Of a stretch of 64,000 bases of DNA, positions 49,984 through 57,668 are shown piece by piece; position 1 is the first letter of the stretch; each line of letters begins with the position of its first letter. The stretch is from contig NZ_MUXN01000024.1 in the NCBI RefSeq assembly GCF_001995215.1, forward strand, positions 404,047 through 468,046, given 5' to 3'. The notes below the pieces were generated by a model, which did not search any database, had not been told where the DNA came from, and saw only the letters and a list, made by a program, of their open reading frames with translations. The translations under genes were made by a program, and so were the position numbers. The stretch is from Amycolatopsis azurea DSM 43854 (GTDB taxonomy: Bacteria > Actinomycetota > Actinomycetes > Mycobacteriales > Pseudonocardiaceae).

Positions 49984-51057
49984 ATGCGACGTTTCCGGTG
50001 GTGGTGGGGTGCTCTCGCGCTCACGTTCGTGGTGGTTCTCGTCGGGTTCATTGCCTTTACCGGGTCGGAAAGCCGCCCAGGGCAGCCGTCCCCGCGCCAA
50101 GGCCCGCCGGGAACGGGGCCGCTGACGGTCGTCTCCATCGGCGACAGCACGGTTTCCGGTGAGGGCGCGGGCAACTACACGCCCACGACCAACGGGCAGG
50201 GCGGCAACTGGTGTCACCGCTCCCCCAACGCCTTCGTCGAGCAGATCAAGATCCCGGACGTCACCGCGCGGGTGAATCTCGCGTGTTCGGGTGCGCCGTC
50301 GGAACAGATCGCTCTCGGCGAGGCGAAACAGTGGACCGAGCCGTCGCAGGCTCAGCAGCTGGCGAACCTGATCAAGGACCACCGGGTCGCCGCGGTGGTG
50401 ATCGCGGTCGGCGCGAACGACGAGCCGAAGTTCTCCGCTCAGGTCAGCGAGTGCTTCAAGGCGTGGTTCTCGCCGCAGAACCCGCCGTGCAGCGAGGAGC
50501 TCCGCAAGACCTGGAAGTCCAAAGTGGACGCCATGGTGCCGAAGGTGACCAACGCGGTCGCCGACGTCAAGAAGGTGCTGGCACAGGCCGGTTATGTCCC
50601 GGCGGACTACCAGCTCGTGCTGATGTCGTACGCCTCGCCCGTAGGGCCCCAGATCCCGGAGACGCTGCGCAGCCTCAACGGCTGCCCGTTCCGCACGGAG
50701 GATCTGACGTGGATGCGCCGCGACGGCGTCTCCGTCCTGTCGGACGGGCTCAAGCAGGCGTCGAGGGCGACCAGCGCGCGGTTCCTCGACCTCTCGCGGG
50801 CGGGAGCGGGCCGCGAGGCGTGCAGCAGCGACCCGGCGAACGAGTGGTTCAGCAGGCTGACGCTGCAGCTGAGCGACCTCGGCCAGGTGGACCGCGCGAG
50901 CCACGCGTTGCAGGAATCGTTCCACCCCAACGCGAACGGCCACGCGCAGATCGCGAACTGCCTCAACGAATTCCTCGCCGCCCGCGGCGGCAACGCCTCG
51001 TGCCTCTCCGGGGCCGACGGCAAACTGCACGCCGCACCCGAGGTCGTCGCGCGCTAG
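49984..51057 (+). CDS. Exported or membrane-anchored SGNH/GDSL hydrolase
   Basis: A 357-aa esterase-type protein. A single N-terminal helix (WWWGALALTFVVVLVGFIAF) is a signal anchor. The catalytic domain has block I with Ser55 (VSIGDSTVSGEG), block II glycine (NLACSGAPSEQI), block III Asn (AVGANDEP) and block V Asp/His as FHPNANGHAQIA. Six cysteines suggest disulfides outside the cell. Block V is FHPN instead of DxxH, so the catalytic acid may differ. ATG 49984 follows TAGAAT by nine bases; GTG 49978 is in frame. Confidence 0.85.
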   Translation: MRRFRWWWGALALTFVVVLVGFIAFTGSESRPGQPSPRQGPPGTGPLTVVSIGDSTVSGEGAGNYTPTTNGQGGNWCHRSPNAFVEQIKIPDVTARVNLACSGAPSEQIALGEAKQWTEPSQAQQLANLIKDHRVAAVVIAVGANDEPKFSAQVSECFKAWFSPQNPPCSEELRKTWKSKVDAMVPKVTNAVADVKKVLAQAGYVPADYQLVLMSYASPVGPQIPETLRSLNGCPFRTEDLTWMRRDGVSVLSDGLKQASRATSARFLDLSRAGAGREACSSDPANEWFSRLTLQLSDLGQVDRASHALQESFHPNANGHAQIANCLNEFLAARGGNASCLSGADGKLHAAPEVVAR

Positions 51058-51353
51058 AGATCCAGGGCGGCGCGCAAGGCGATGTCGATGCGCTCCTGGA
51101 CCTCTTGGTCGATCTCCGCGATCTTCTCGTCGAACCACGGCCGGTACAGGCGCGTGAGGTTCAGCGTGGAGACCCAGTACCGCGCGTCGACGGCGACACC
51201 GAGGATGTCCTGTGGATCACGGTCCAGCAGTTCGGTGCCGAGCAGCCACGGCCGCTCGGACTCGTTCACCCCGTCCGAGGACAGCAGGACGACGGTGCGC
51301 TGCCGTGCCGGTTCGGTCGGGGGGTGGTACGTCCAGACTTCACCCCTGTGCAC
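51054..51353 (-). CDS. MazF/PemK-type toxin
   Basis: A 99-aa protein beginning MHRGEVWTYHPP and continuing TVVLLSSDGVN, which matches the RGEVW and PVVVLS strands of the MazF endoribonuclease fold. The C-terminal half has VDARYWVSTLNLTRLYRPWF. MazF enzymes cleave mRNA at short motifs. It overlaps the antitoxin gene by 14 bp and is translated after it, the usual order. The last four bases overlap the convergent GDSL gene. Confidence 0.75.
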   Translation of the reverse strand: MHRGEVWTYHPPTEPARQRTVVLLSSDGVNESERPWLLGTELLDRDPQDILGVAVDARYWVSTLNLTRLYRPWFDEKIAEIDQEVQERIDIALRAALDL

Positions 51354-51567
51354 GCAGATCCTTCTCCGCGGCGGTCAGCTCGGCCTCGTCCGATTCGGCG
51401 GACGGTGCGGCCGGAGCGCGCTGCGGCGTGTATCCGGTGCGGACGGCTTCCCTGCGGGCCGCTTTGGACAACCACGACGAGACCGAGATCCCGTGTGCCT
51501 TGGCGGCCCGCTCGGCGAACTCGAGCGCACCACTGTCGAGTGAGAGAGTGACCTTACGTGTTGCCAT
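51340..51567 (-). CDS. MazE-type antitoxin (ribbon-helix-helix)
   Basis: A 75-aa protein. ATRKVTLSLDSGALEFAERAAKAHGISVSSWLSKAARRE is a ribbon-helix-helix DNA-binding segment with an Arc/CopG-like pattern, and the C-terminal 25 residues are the flexible toxin-binding tail (DEAELTAAEKDLRAQG). ATG 51567 lies seven bases after TACGAT. The pair is probably self-repressed through the promoter region. Confidence 0.75.
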   Translation of the reverse strand: MATRKVTLSLDSGALEFAERAAKAHGISVSSWLSKAARREAVRTGYTPQRAPAAPSAESDEAELTAAEKDLRAQG

Positions 51568-51613
51568 ACCTTTTATCGTACCAGCGCCGCGCAAGCCCAC
51601 CCGTTTTCCGGTT

Positions 51614-52066
51614 TCACAAGGTGGGCGAGCGCCCCTCGAACGGCGTCGACAGCACCACCGTGGTCCGGGTCGAGACCTTGGCGGACTCCCGGATGCGGCG
51701 GAGCAGGTCCTCCAGGCCGAGCGGCGAAGCCACCCGGACCAGGAGGATGTACGACTCGTCCCCGGCGACCGAGTAGCAGGACTCGATCTCCTTGATGTGC
51801 TCCAGACGCTGCGGATAGTCGTCCGGCGCGGCGGGGTCGTTCGGGGTCAGCGAGATCAGCGCGGTGAGCGGGAGGCCGATCTGCTCGCCGTCGAGCCGCG
51901 CGGTGTACCCGAGGATCACCCCGCGTTGCTCCAGGCGCCGGACCCGCTGGTGGACCGCCGAAACCGAAAGCCCGACCCGTTCCGCCAGATCGGTGAAGCT
52001 GCGCCGTCCGTCCGCGGCCAGCTCCTGCACGATGGACTGGTCGAGCGGCTCCAGGGAACCGGTCAT
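51614..52066 (-). CDS. Lrp/AsnC-family regulator
   Basis: A 150-aa regulator. The N-terminal HTH is LDQSIVQELAADGRRSFTDLAERVGLSVSAVHQRVRRLEQRG; the C-terminal RAM domain contains VILGYTARLDGEQIG and SCYSVAGDESYILLVRV. Members sense amino acids. It overlaps the stop of the upstream pepE gene by ATGA, which couples a peptidase and a likely amino-acid-responsive regulator. Confidence 0.92.
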   Translation of the reverse strand: MTGSLEPLDQSIVQELAADGRRSFTDLAERVGLSVSAVHQRVRRLEQRGVILGYTARLDGEQIGLPLTALISLTPNDPAAPDDYPQRLEHIKEIESCYSVAGDESYILLVRVASPLGLEDLLRRIRESAKVSTRTTVVLSTPFEGRSPTL

Positions 52067-53205
52067 GCGTCGAGCACGATCAGGTCGTGCGGACGCTGGT
52101 TGACCGACTCGACGCCGTCCTCCGTGACCACGACGATGTCCTCGATGCGGGCGCCCCAGCGGCCCGGCTGGTAGATGCCGGGCTCGACGCTGAAGGCCAT
52201 GCCCGGCTCCAGCGGCAGCGCGTTGCCCTTGATGATGTACGGCTCTTCGTGCACGTCGAGGCCGATGCCGTGGCCGGTGCGGTGGATGAAGAACTCGCCG
52301 TAACCCGCCTCGGCGATGATGTCGCGCGCGGCGGCGTCGATCGACTCGGCGGTGGCACCGGGACGGACGGCCTCGACGGCGGCGCGCTGGGCGCGCTGCA
52401 GGACCGCGTACGTCTCGGCGACGTCGGCGTCACGAGGCTCGCCGACCGCGTAGGTGCGGGTGGAGTCGGAGTTGTAGCCCTCGGCGATCGGACCGCCGAT
52501 GTCGACCACGACGACGTCGCCGCGTTCGATGACGCGCTCGGAGACGTCGTGGTGCGGGCTGGCGCCGTTGGGGCCCGAGCCGACGATCACGAAGTCGGCG
52601 TGGGTGTGGCCCTCTTCGACGATCGCGGCGGTGATGTCCGCGCCGACCTCGGCCTCGGTGCGGCCGGGGCGCAGCCATTCGTGCACGCGGGCGTGCACGC
52701 GGTCGATGGCCGCACCCGCGTCGCGCAGCGCCTGGATCTCGGCCGCGTCCTTGCGCATCCGCAGTTCACGCACGATCGGCCCGGCCAGCGTCTGCTCGGC
52801 GTCACCGAGCGCGCCGCGGAAGGCGAGGACGTGCAGGGCCGGGGTGAAGTCGCTGACCGCGACCCGGCCGGGCTTGCCCAGCCTGTCGGCGACCAGTTCG
52901 TAGGCGTCGTCCCCGTCGACCCAGGTGACGATCTCGATGCCCAGTTCGTCCGCCGGGACGTCCGCGTAGCCGGGTGCCTCCAGCTTCGGCAGCACGAGCG
53001 CCGGGACACCGTCGGCCGGGATCACCAGCGTGGTCAGCCGTTCGAAGGAACCCCCGGCCTGGCCGATGAGGTAGCGCAGGTCCGAGCCGGGTGCGATCAG
53101 CAGGGCGTCGGTGTCGGCGGCGGCCGCGGCGGCGCGGGCCCGGTCGAGGCGGGCGCGGAGGCTGGCGGCGTCGGGGGCTGGGTTGTGAAGGGAACGGCGC
53201 GACAT
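52063..53205 (-). CDS. pepE: M24B Xaa-Pro dipeptidase/aminopeptidase
   Basis: A 380-aa creatinase-fold peptidase. The two-metal site is formed by Asp in VVVDIGGP, Asp in NSDSTRTYAVG, His in HRTGHGIGLDVHEEP, Glu in SVEPGIYQPG and Glu in GARIEDIVVV. It removes N-terminal residues before proline. ATG 53205 is used. Together with the exonuclease, DUF4333 and HelY genes to the right, it repeats the mycobacterial pepE-Rv2090-Rv2091c-helY order, with extra genes inserted. Confidence 0.9.
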   Translation of the reverse strand: MSRRSLHNPAPDAASLRARLDRARAAAAAADTDALLIAPGSDLRYLIGQAGGSFERLTTLVIPADGVPALVLPKLEAPGYADVPADELGIEIVTWVDGDDAYELVADRLGKPGRVAVSDFTPALHVLAFRGALGDAEQTLAGPIVRELRMRKDAAEIQALRDAGAAIDRVHARVHEWLRPGRTEAEVGADITAAIVEEGHTHADFVIVGSGPNGASPHHDVSERVIERGDVVVVDIGGPIAEGYNSDSTRTYAVGEPRDADVAETYAVLQRAQRAAVEAVRPGATAESIDAAARDIIAEAGYGEFFIHRTGHGIGLDVHEEPYIIKGNALPLEPGMAFSVEPGIYQPGRWGARIEDIVVVTEDGVESVNQRPHDLIVLDA

Positions 53206-53215
53206 GATGGCGAGC

Positions 53216-54466
53216 CTAGTCGGTCCGTGCCCCTTCGCTCACCAGCCGGTCACCCCCGATCGGGGCGGGATCGTCGAGCCCGCGCCAGACCCGGAAGACC
53301 GCCGGGAAAGTGCTGGCGATGAGGTACAGGCCCCCGAAAGCCGCGAGCGCCCCGACGAGCCCGACGCCGTCGAGCAGCAGCCCGGCCGCCATCGAGCCGA
53401 GCGGCATCGCGGCGAGCACCCCGCCCACGAGGAGACTGAGCACGCGGCCCCGGACGGCTTCCGGAACCCGCTCGTAGACCACCGGAAGCAGGATCGGGTT
53501 GAGCGCGCCCGCCCCAATCCCCGCGACCACCAGCCCGGCGAGCAGGACGGCCGGCGCCGGTTCGAGCGCGAGCAGGGCGAATCTCGGCGCGCCTTCGATG
53601 CCGACGGCGACGAGGATCGCCGTCCGCCGCGAGAGCCGGTGACCGGCCCAGCCGTAGAGCGCCGAGCCGATCAGCGCGCCGACCGCGACGGCGGTGATCA
53701 TCGCGCCGATGAGCGCGGTGCTGTGCAGGACCTGGTCGCCGTACGCCGGGTAAAGGACGCCGAGAAGTCCGAAGTCGAGGCTGTTGGTGAGCATCAGCAT
53801 GCCCACGATCGCGCGCAACAAGCCGTCACGCTTGATGTACCCGAGCCCTTCGCGCAGTTCCTTGAGGTATCCGCCCGACGACGGTCTCGGCGGACCGGCC
53901 GCCGACGGGATCAGCATGAACACCAGCGCGGAGGACAGCAGCAACGCGCCCGCGTCGACGTACAGCACCTGCATCGGGCCGATCAGCGCGATGAGCGCGC
54001 CGGCGGCGGGGCCGCCGACCATGCGGCCGGTCCTCATCGCCGCTTCGACGGCGCTCGCCGCCCGGCTCATGCGGACTCCGCCGAGCTCGGCGACTCCGGG
54101 GAGCAGCACCTGCTTCGCCGTGTCGGCGGGACCGCGGGACACGCCCATCACGAACGACAGCGCGATCAACCCGGGAAGGCTGAGCCCTGTCGTGTGCATC
54201 GCGAGCGGGATCAGCAGGACCGTCACGGTGGTCAGCAGGTCCGCGCCGACGCTGGCGCGGCGGGTGCCGACCCGGTCGACGATCGGCCCGCCCAGCATCG
54301 CGGCGACCATCAGGCCGAGCACTTCGGCCGCGGTGACGAGACCGGTCTTGGTCCCGCTGCCGGTGCTCTGCAGGACGAACCAGGGAATCGCGAGCAGCGT
54401 CATCATCACCCCGGCCGAGGAGATCCCCGAAGCCACGACCAGAGCCCCCAGCGGCATCCGGCTCAT
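53216..54466 (-). CDS. MFS transporter (DHA3-like)
   Basis: A 416-aa, 12-helix transporter. GGPIVDRVGTRRASVGADLL is motif A; LTNSLDFGLLGVLYPAYG opens the second half. The VAAMLGG...VYERVPEAVRGRVLSLLVGGVLAAMPLGS region matches macrolide-efflux-type (MefA/DHA3) proteins. ATG 54466 overlaps the ArsR stop by ATGA, so the ArsR-type regulator likely controls it. Confidence 0.87.
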   Translation of the reverse strand: MSRMPLGALVVASGISSAGVMMTLLAIPWFVLQSTGSGTKTGLVTAAEVLGLMVAAMLGGPIVDRVGTRRASVGADLLTTVTVLLIPLAMHTTGLSLPGLIALSFVMGVSRGPADTAKQVLLPGVAELGGVRMSRAASAVEAAMRTGRMVGGPAAGALIALIGPMQVLYVDAGALLLSSALVFMLIPSAAGPPRPSSGGYLKELREGLGYIKRDGLLRAIVGMLMLTNSLDFGLLGVLYPAYGDQVLHSTALIGAMITAVAVGALIGSALYGWAGHRLSRRTAILVAVGIEGAPRFALLALEPAPAVLLAGLVVAGIGAGALNPILLPVVYERVPEAVRGRVLSLLVGGVLAAMPLGSMAAGLLLDGVGLVGALAAFGGLYLIASTFPAVFRVWRGLDDPAPIGGDRLVSEGARTD

Positions 54467-55041
54467 GGCGTCTCCGGCCGGGATTTCCTCGGGAAGGCCG
54501 CCCAGTGCACCCGGACGGGGGTATCGCCTTCCTCGACCGGACGGCGATAGCGCTTGATCACGTCGAGGATCTCGTCGCTCAGCGCGGCCGCCTCGTCGGG
54601 CGTCAGCGACAGGGACGAGTCGTGGAAGGAGACCTTGTCGATCCACTCGTCCGACCAGTCCCGCATCTCGGCGACGAACTGCGCCTCGGCCGCGTGGCGT
54701 TGGTCGACCATCGTGTGGGCGTACGTGCTGAACGGCCCCGCGAGATCGGGATCCCTGATGAAGTCCTGGCCCTGGAGCTGATCCCCGTCGTGCACGGCCT
54801 TCCACCACCGGTCTCGCCGGTTGCCGCGCTCGGGATCCTCGGTGACCAGGCCGTATTCGGCCAGCTGGCGCAGATGCCAGCTGGTGGTCCCGGAACTCTC
54901 CCCCAGCCGTTTCCCCAGTCCGGACGCCGTCGCCGGACCGTCCTCCCGCAACAGCTCCAAGATCCTGACCCGCAGTGGATGCGACAGCGCTCGCAGCAGG
55001 CGTCCGTCGATCCGCGCGAGATACCTCTCGCTCTTCCCCAT
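54463..55041 (-). CDS. ArsR-type helix-turn-helix regulator
   Basis: A 192-aa regulator. The winged HTH at about residues 12-80 reads LLRALSHPLRVRILELLREDGPATASGLGKRLGESSGTTSWHLRQLAEYGLV. The C-terminal half is an effector-like domain with DWSDEWIDKVSFHDSS and RYRRPVEEGDTPVRVHWAAFP. No Cys-pair metal site is visible. ATG 55041 lies seven bases after TAGGAT. A 20-bp dyad overlaps its promoter. Confidence 0.87.
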   Translation of the reverse strand: MGKSERYLARIDGRLLRALSHPLRVRILELLREDGPATASGLGKRLGESSGTTSWHLRQLAEYGLVTEDPERGNRRDRWWKAVHDGDQLQGQDFIRDPDLAGPFSTYAHTMVDQRHAAEAQFVAEMRDWSDEWIDKVSFHDSSLSLTPDEAAALSDEILDVIKRYRRPVEEGDTPVRVHWAAFPRKSRPETP

Positions 55042-55056
55042 ACCGGCGATCCTACA

Positions 55057-55076
55057 TTGCAAAGAGTTCTCTGCAA
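55057..55076. promoter_or_regulatory. ArsR-type operator
   Basis: TTGCAAAGAGTTCTCTGCAA is a 20-bp dyad with eight of ten pairs matched. It lies directly upstream of the -10 box of the ArsR-MFS operon, about 70 bp from the divergent FMN reductase start. Confidence 0.65.
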
Positions 55077-55145
55077 TCGAATTCAGCCAGGAAAACGGTT
55101 CTGGAGTTTGACCTCTACTTAAGTTCAGGTTCTACGGTCTGTGCC

Positions 55146-55682
55146 ATGACAACCGACACGCCTTACCAGCTGGCAGTGGTGATCAGCAGCGTCCGCGAAG
55201 GCCGCTTCGCACCCGTCGTCGCGAACTGGTTCCTCGAACGTGCGAAACAGCGCGAAGACGTCACCCTGTCCGTCATCGACCTCGCCGAAGCCCCTGATGG
55301 CCTCTCTTCCGGCGTCTCCGCCGCCGACGCCGTCGTCGTGATCGTCCCCGAGTACAACCACAGCTACCCCGGCCCGCTCAAGGCCGCGCTCGACGCCACC
55401 GGCCGCGAGTGGCACGGAAAGCCGGTCGCCTTCGTCTCCTACGGCGGGATCTCCGGCGGCCTGCGCGCGGTCGAGCACCTGCGCCCGGTCTTCGCCGAAC
55501 TCCACGCCGCCACGATCCGCGAGACCGTGAGCTTCCCCTACGCCTGGAACCACTTCGGCCCGGACGGCGAGCACGACGACTTCGAGGGAGCCTCCGTCGC
55601 GGCCACCACTCTGCTGAACCAATTGGGCTGGTGGGCCAACGCGCTGCGCGACGCACGCCGGGTGCGGCCTTACGCCGCCTGA
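55146..55682 (+). CDS. NADPH-dependent FMN reductase family protein
   Basis: A 178-aa flavodoxin-fold reductase. The FMN-binding loop is VVISSVREGRFAPVVANWF, and PEYNHSYPGPLKAALDATGREW and SYGGISGGLRAVEHLRPVF are family signatures. It reduces flavins, quinones or chromate-like acceptors. ATG 55146 is seven bases after TACGGT. It is divergent from the ArsR-MFS operon and may share its operator. Confidence 0.9.
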   Translation: MTTDTPYQLAVVISSVREGRFAPVVANWFLERAKQREDVTLSVIDLAEAPDGLSSGVSAADAVVVIVPEYNHSYPGPLKAALDATGREWHGKPVAFVSYGGISGGLRAVEHLRPVFAELHAATIRETVSFPYAWNHFGPDGEHDDFEGASVAATTLLNQLGWWANALRDARRVRPYAA

Positions 55683-55685
55683 CCG

Positions 55686-55730
55686 ATGTCCGTGGAGGAC
55701 CCGGCTGGGGGTCGGGTCCTTCACGGACAT
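55686..55730. repeat. 18-bp-arm inverted repeat
   Basis: Arms 55686-55703 and 55713-55730 pair with one mismatch around a nine-base loop. The edge ATGTCCGTG...CACGGACAT resembles family A, but the core differs. It follows the FMN reductase stop by three bases, so termination is likely. Confidence 0.72.
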
Positions 55731-55758
55731 CCGGGCTCGGACATGGCAGGCTGTCCGC

Positions 55759-56703
55759 GTGACCGGACCACTCGCTCTCCTCGATTCCGCGAGCCTCTAC
55801 TTCCGCTCGTTCTACGCACTGCCCGAGTCGATGACCGCCCCGGACGGGACTCCGGTCAACGCCGTACGCGGGTTCACCGACACCGTCGCGCGGATCCTCG
55901 TCGACCGGCGACCCTCCCGGCTCGTGGCGTGCCTGGACGCGGACTGGCGGCCGAAGTTCCGCACCGACCTGCTGCCCAGCTACAAGGCGCACCGGGTGGC
56001 CGAAGAGGTCCCGGACGGCGGCGACGTCGAAGAGGTGCCGGACACGCTGACCCCGCAGGTCCCGATCATCCTCGAACTGCTGGAGGCCTTCGGGCTCGCG
56101 ACGGCCGAGGCGGCCGGGTACGAGGCCGACGACGTCATCGGCGCGCTCGCGATCCGCGAACAGAAGTCGCCGGTCGAGGTCATCACCGGTGACCGCGACC
56201 TGTTCCAGCTGGTCCGCCACGAGCCGACGCCGACGGTGGTCATCTACGTCGGCAAGGGCTGGAACAAGGCCGAGATCCTCGGCCCGGACGAGCTCGCCGA
56301 GAAGTACGGGATCCCGGCCGCGAACGCCGGCCCCGGATACGCCGACATGGCCGCGCTGCGCGGAGACCCGTCGGACGGGCTGCCCGGCGTCGCCGGGATC
56401 GGCGAGAAGACCGCGGCGAAGCTGATCACCCAGTTCGGCTCGCTCCAGGAGCTGATCGAGGCGGCCGACGCCGGTGACTCTCGGGTGCCGCTCAAGACCC
56501 GGCTGCGGCTGACCGACGCCGCCGACTACCTCGCAGTCGCGCCGACCGTCGTGCGGGTCGCGGCCGACGCGCCGGTCGAACAGTCCCGCCCGGACACCGT
56601 CCCGTCCGAACCCGCCGACCCGGACAAGGTCGCGGAACTGGCGGAGCGCTGGAATCTCGGTCGTTCGGTGGAGCGTCTGCTGGCCGCGCTCCCCAAGTCA
56701 TGA
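55759..56703 (+). CDS. 5'-3' exonuclease (FEN/Pol I N-terminal type)
   Basis: A 314-aa nuclease. Acidic metal-binding residues occur in LALLDSASLYFRSFYAL, LVACLDADWRPKFRTDLLPSYKAHR, EADDVIGAL and VITGDRDLFQLV. The helix-hairpin-helix follows as GDPSDGLPGVAGIGEKTAAKLI. It is a stand-alone relative of the Pol I 5' nuclease, an ortholog of mycobacterial Rv2090 by similarity and gene order. GTG 55759 is used. The stop overlaps the pirin gene by ATGA. Confidence 0.92.
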   Translation: MTGPLALLDSASLYFRSFYALPESMTAPDGTPVNAVRGFTDTVARILVDRRPSRLVACLDADWRPKFRTDLLPSYKAHRVAEEVPDGGDVEEVPDTLTPQVPIILELLEAFGLATAEAAGYEADDVIGALAIREQKSPVEVITGDRDLFQLVRHEPTPTVVIYVGKGWNKAEILGPDELAEKYGIPAANAGPGYADMAALRGDPSDGLPGVAGIGEKTAAKLITQFGSLQELIEAADAGDSRVPLKTRLRLTDAADYLAVAPTVVRVAADAPVEQSRPDTVPSEPADPDKVAELAERWNLGRSVERLLAALPKS

Positions 56704-57668
56704 GCAACACCGAGGCCGATCCGGCCGAACTGCTGTGCCGGGACCGTCCCGGCGACGGCGTCACCGTGCTGACCCCGCGCGACGTCCCGCTCGGCGGGCC
56801 GCGCGCGATCCGGGTCCGCCGGACACTTCCGCAACGGCGGCGCTCCCTGATCGGCGCGTGGTGTTTCGCCGACCACTACGGGCCGCAGGACGTGTCGGAG
56901 TCCGGCGGGATGGACGTCGCGCCCCATCCGCACACCGGGTTGCAGACCGCGAGCTGGCTGTTCAGCGGCGAGATCGAACACCGCGACAGCATCGGCACCC
57001 ACGCCATGGTCCGGCCGGGGGAACTCAACCTGATGACCGCCGGGCACGGCATCGCGCATTCGGAAGTGTCCACACCGGACACCGCGACGCTGCACGGCGT
57101 CCAGCTCTGGATCGCGCTGCCGGACGAACACCGTGACACCGCACGGGATTTCCGGCACTACGCGCCTCCGCTGCTCCGGCTCCCCGGAGCCACCGCGCGG
57201 GTCTTCCTCGGCACCCTCGCCGGGACCACCTCACCGGTCCCGGCGTTCACTCCCCTGCTGGGCGCCGAACTCACCGTCGAGCCCGGGGCGACCTTGGCCC
57301 TCGACGTCGATCCCGCCTTCGAACACGGTGTCCTCCAAGACCTCGGCTCCGTCACCGTCGCCGGAACCGCGCTCGGCACCGGCGAACTCGCGTACCTCGC
57401 GCCCGGCGCCGGACGGCTGGAGCTGACGAACGACGGCGGCGAGCCGGCGCGCGTGCTCCTGCTCGGCGGGACGCCGTTCACCGAAGAACTCGTCATGTGG
57501 TGGAACTTCGTGGGCCGCAGCCACGACGAGATCGCCGAGTACCGGGAGGCGTGGCAGGCCCAGGCGGACCGGTTCGGCTCCGTGGAGGGCTATCAGGGCA
57601 CGACGGCGTGGTTGCCCGCACCCGCGTTGCCGCAGGTACGGATCAAACCGCGCCGCAATCCGGCCTAG
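56700..57668 (+). CDS. Pirin family protein
   Basis: A 322-aa bicupin. The metal site in the N-terminal cupin is formed by PHPHTGLQTASW (two His), HSEV and AGHGIAHSE. The C-terminal cupin spans about residues 180-290 and ends in RSHDEIAEYREAWQ, a common pirin C-terminal motif. Some pirins act as quercetin dioxygenases, others as redox sensors. It is translationally coupled to the exonuclease. Its 3' end overlaps the convergent Eis-like gene by 4 bp. Confidence 0.92.
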   Translation: MSNTEADPAELLCRDRPGDGVTVLTPRDVPLGGPRAIRVRRTLPQRRRSLIGAWCFADHYGPQDVSESGGMDVAPHPHTGLQTASWLFSGEIEHRDSIGTHAMVRPGELNLMTAGHGIAHSEVSTPDTATLHGVQLWIALPDEHRDTARDFRHYAPPLLRLPGATARVFLGTLAGTTSPVPAFTPLLGAELTVEPGATLALDVDPAFEHGVLQDLGSVTVAGTALGTGELAYLAPGAGRLELTNDGGEPARVLLLGGTPFTEELVMWWNFVGRSHDEIAEYREAWQAQADRFGSVEGYQGTTAWLPAPALPQVRIKPRRNPA

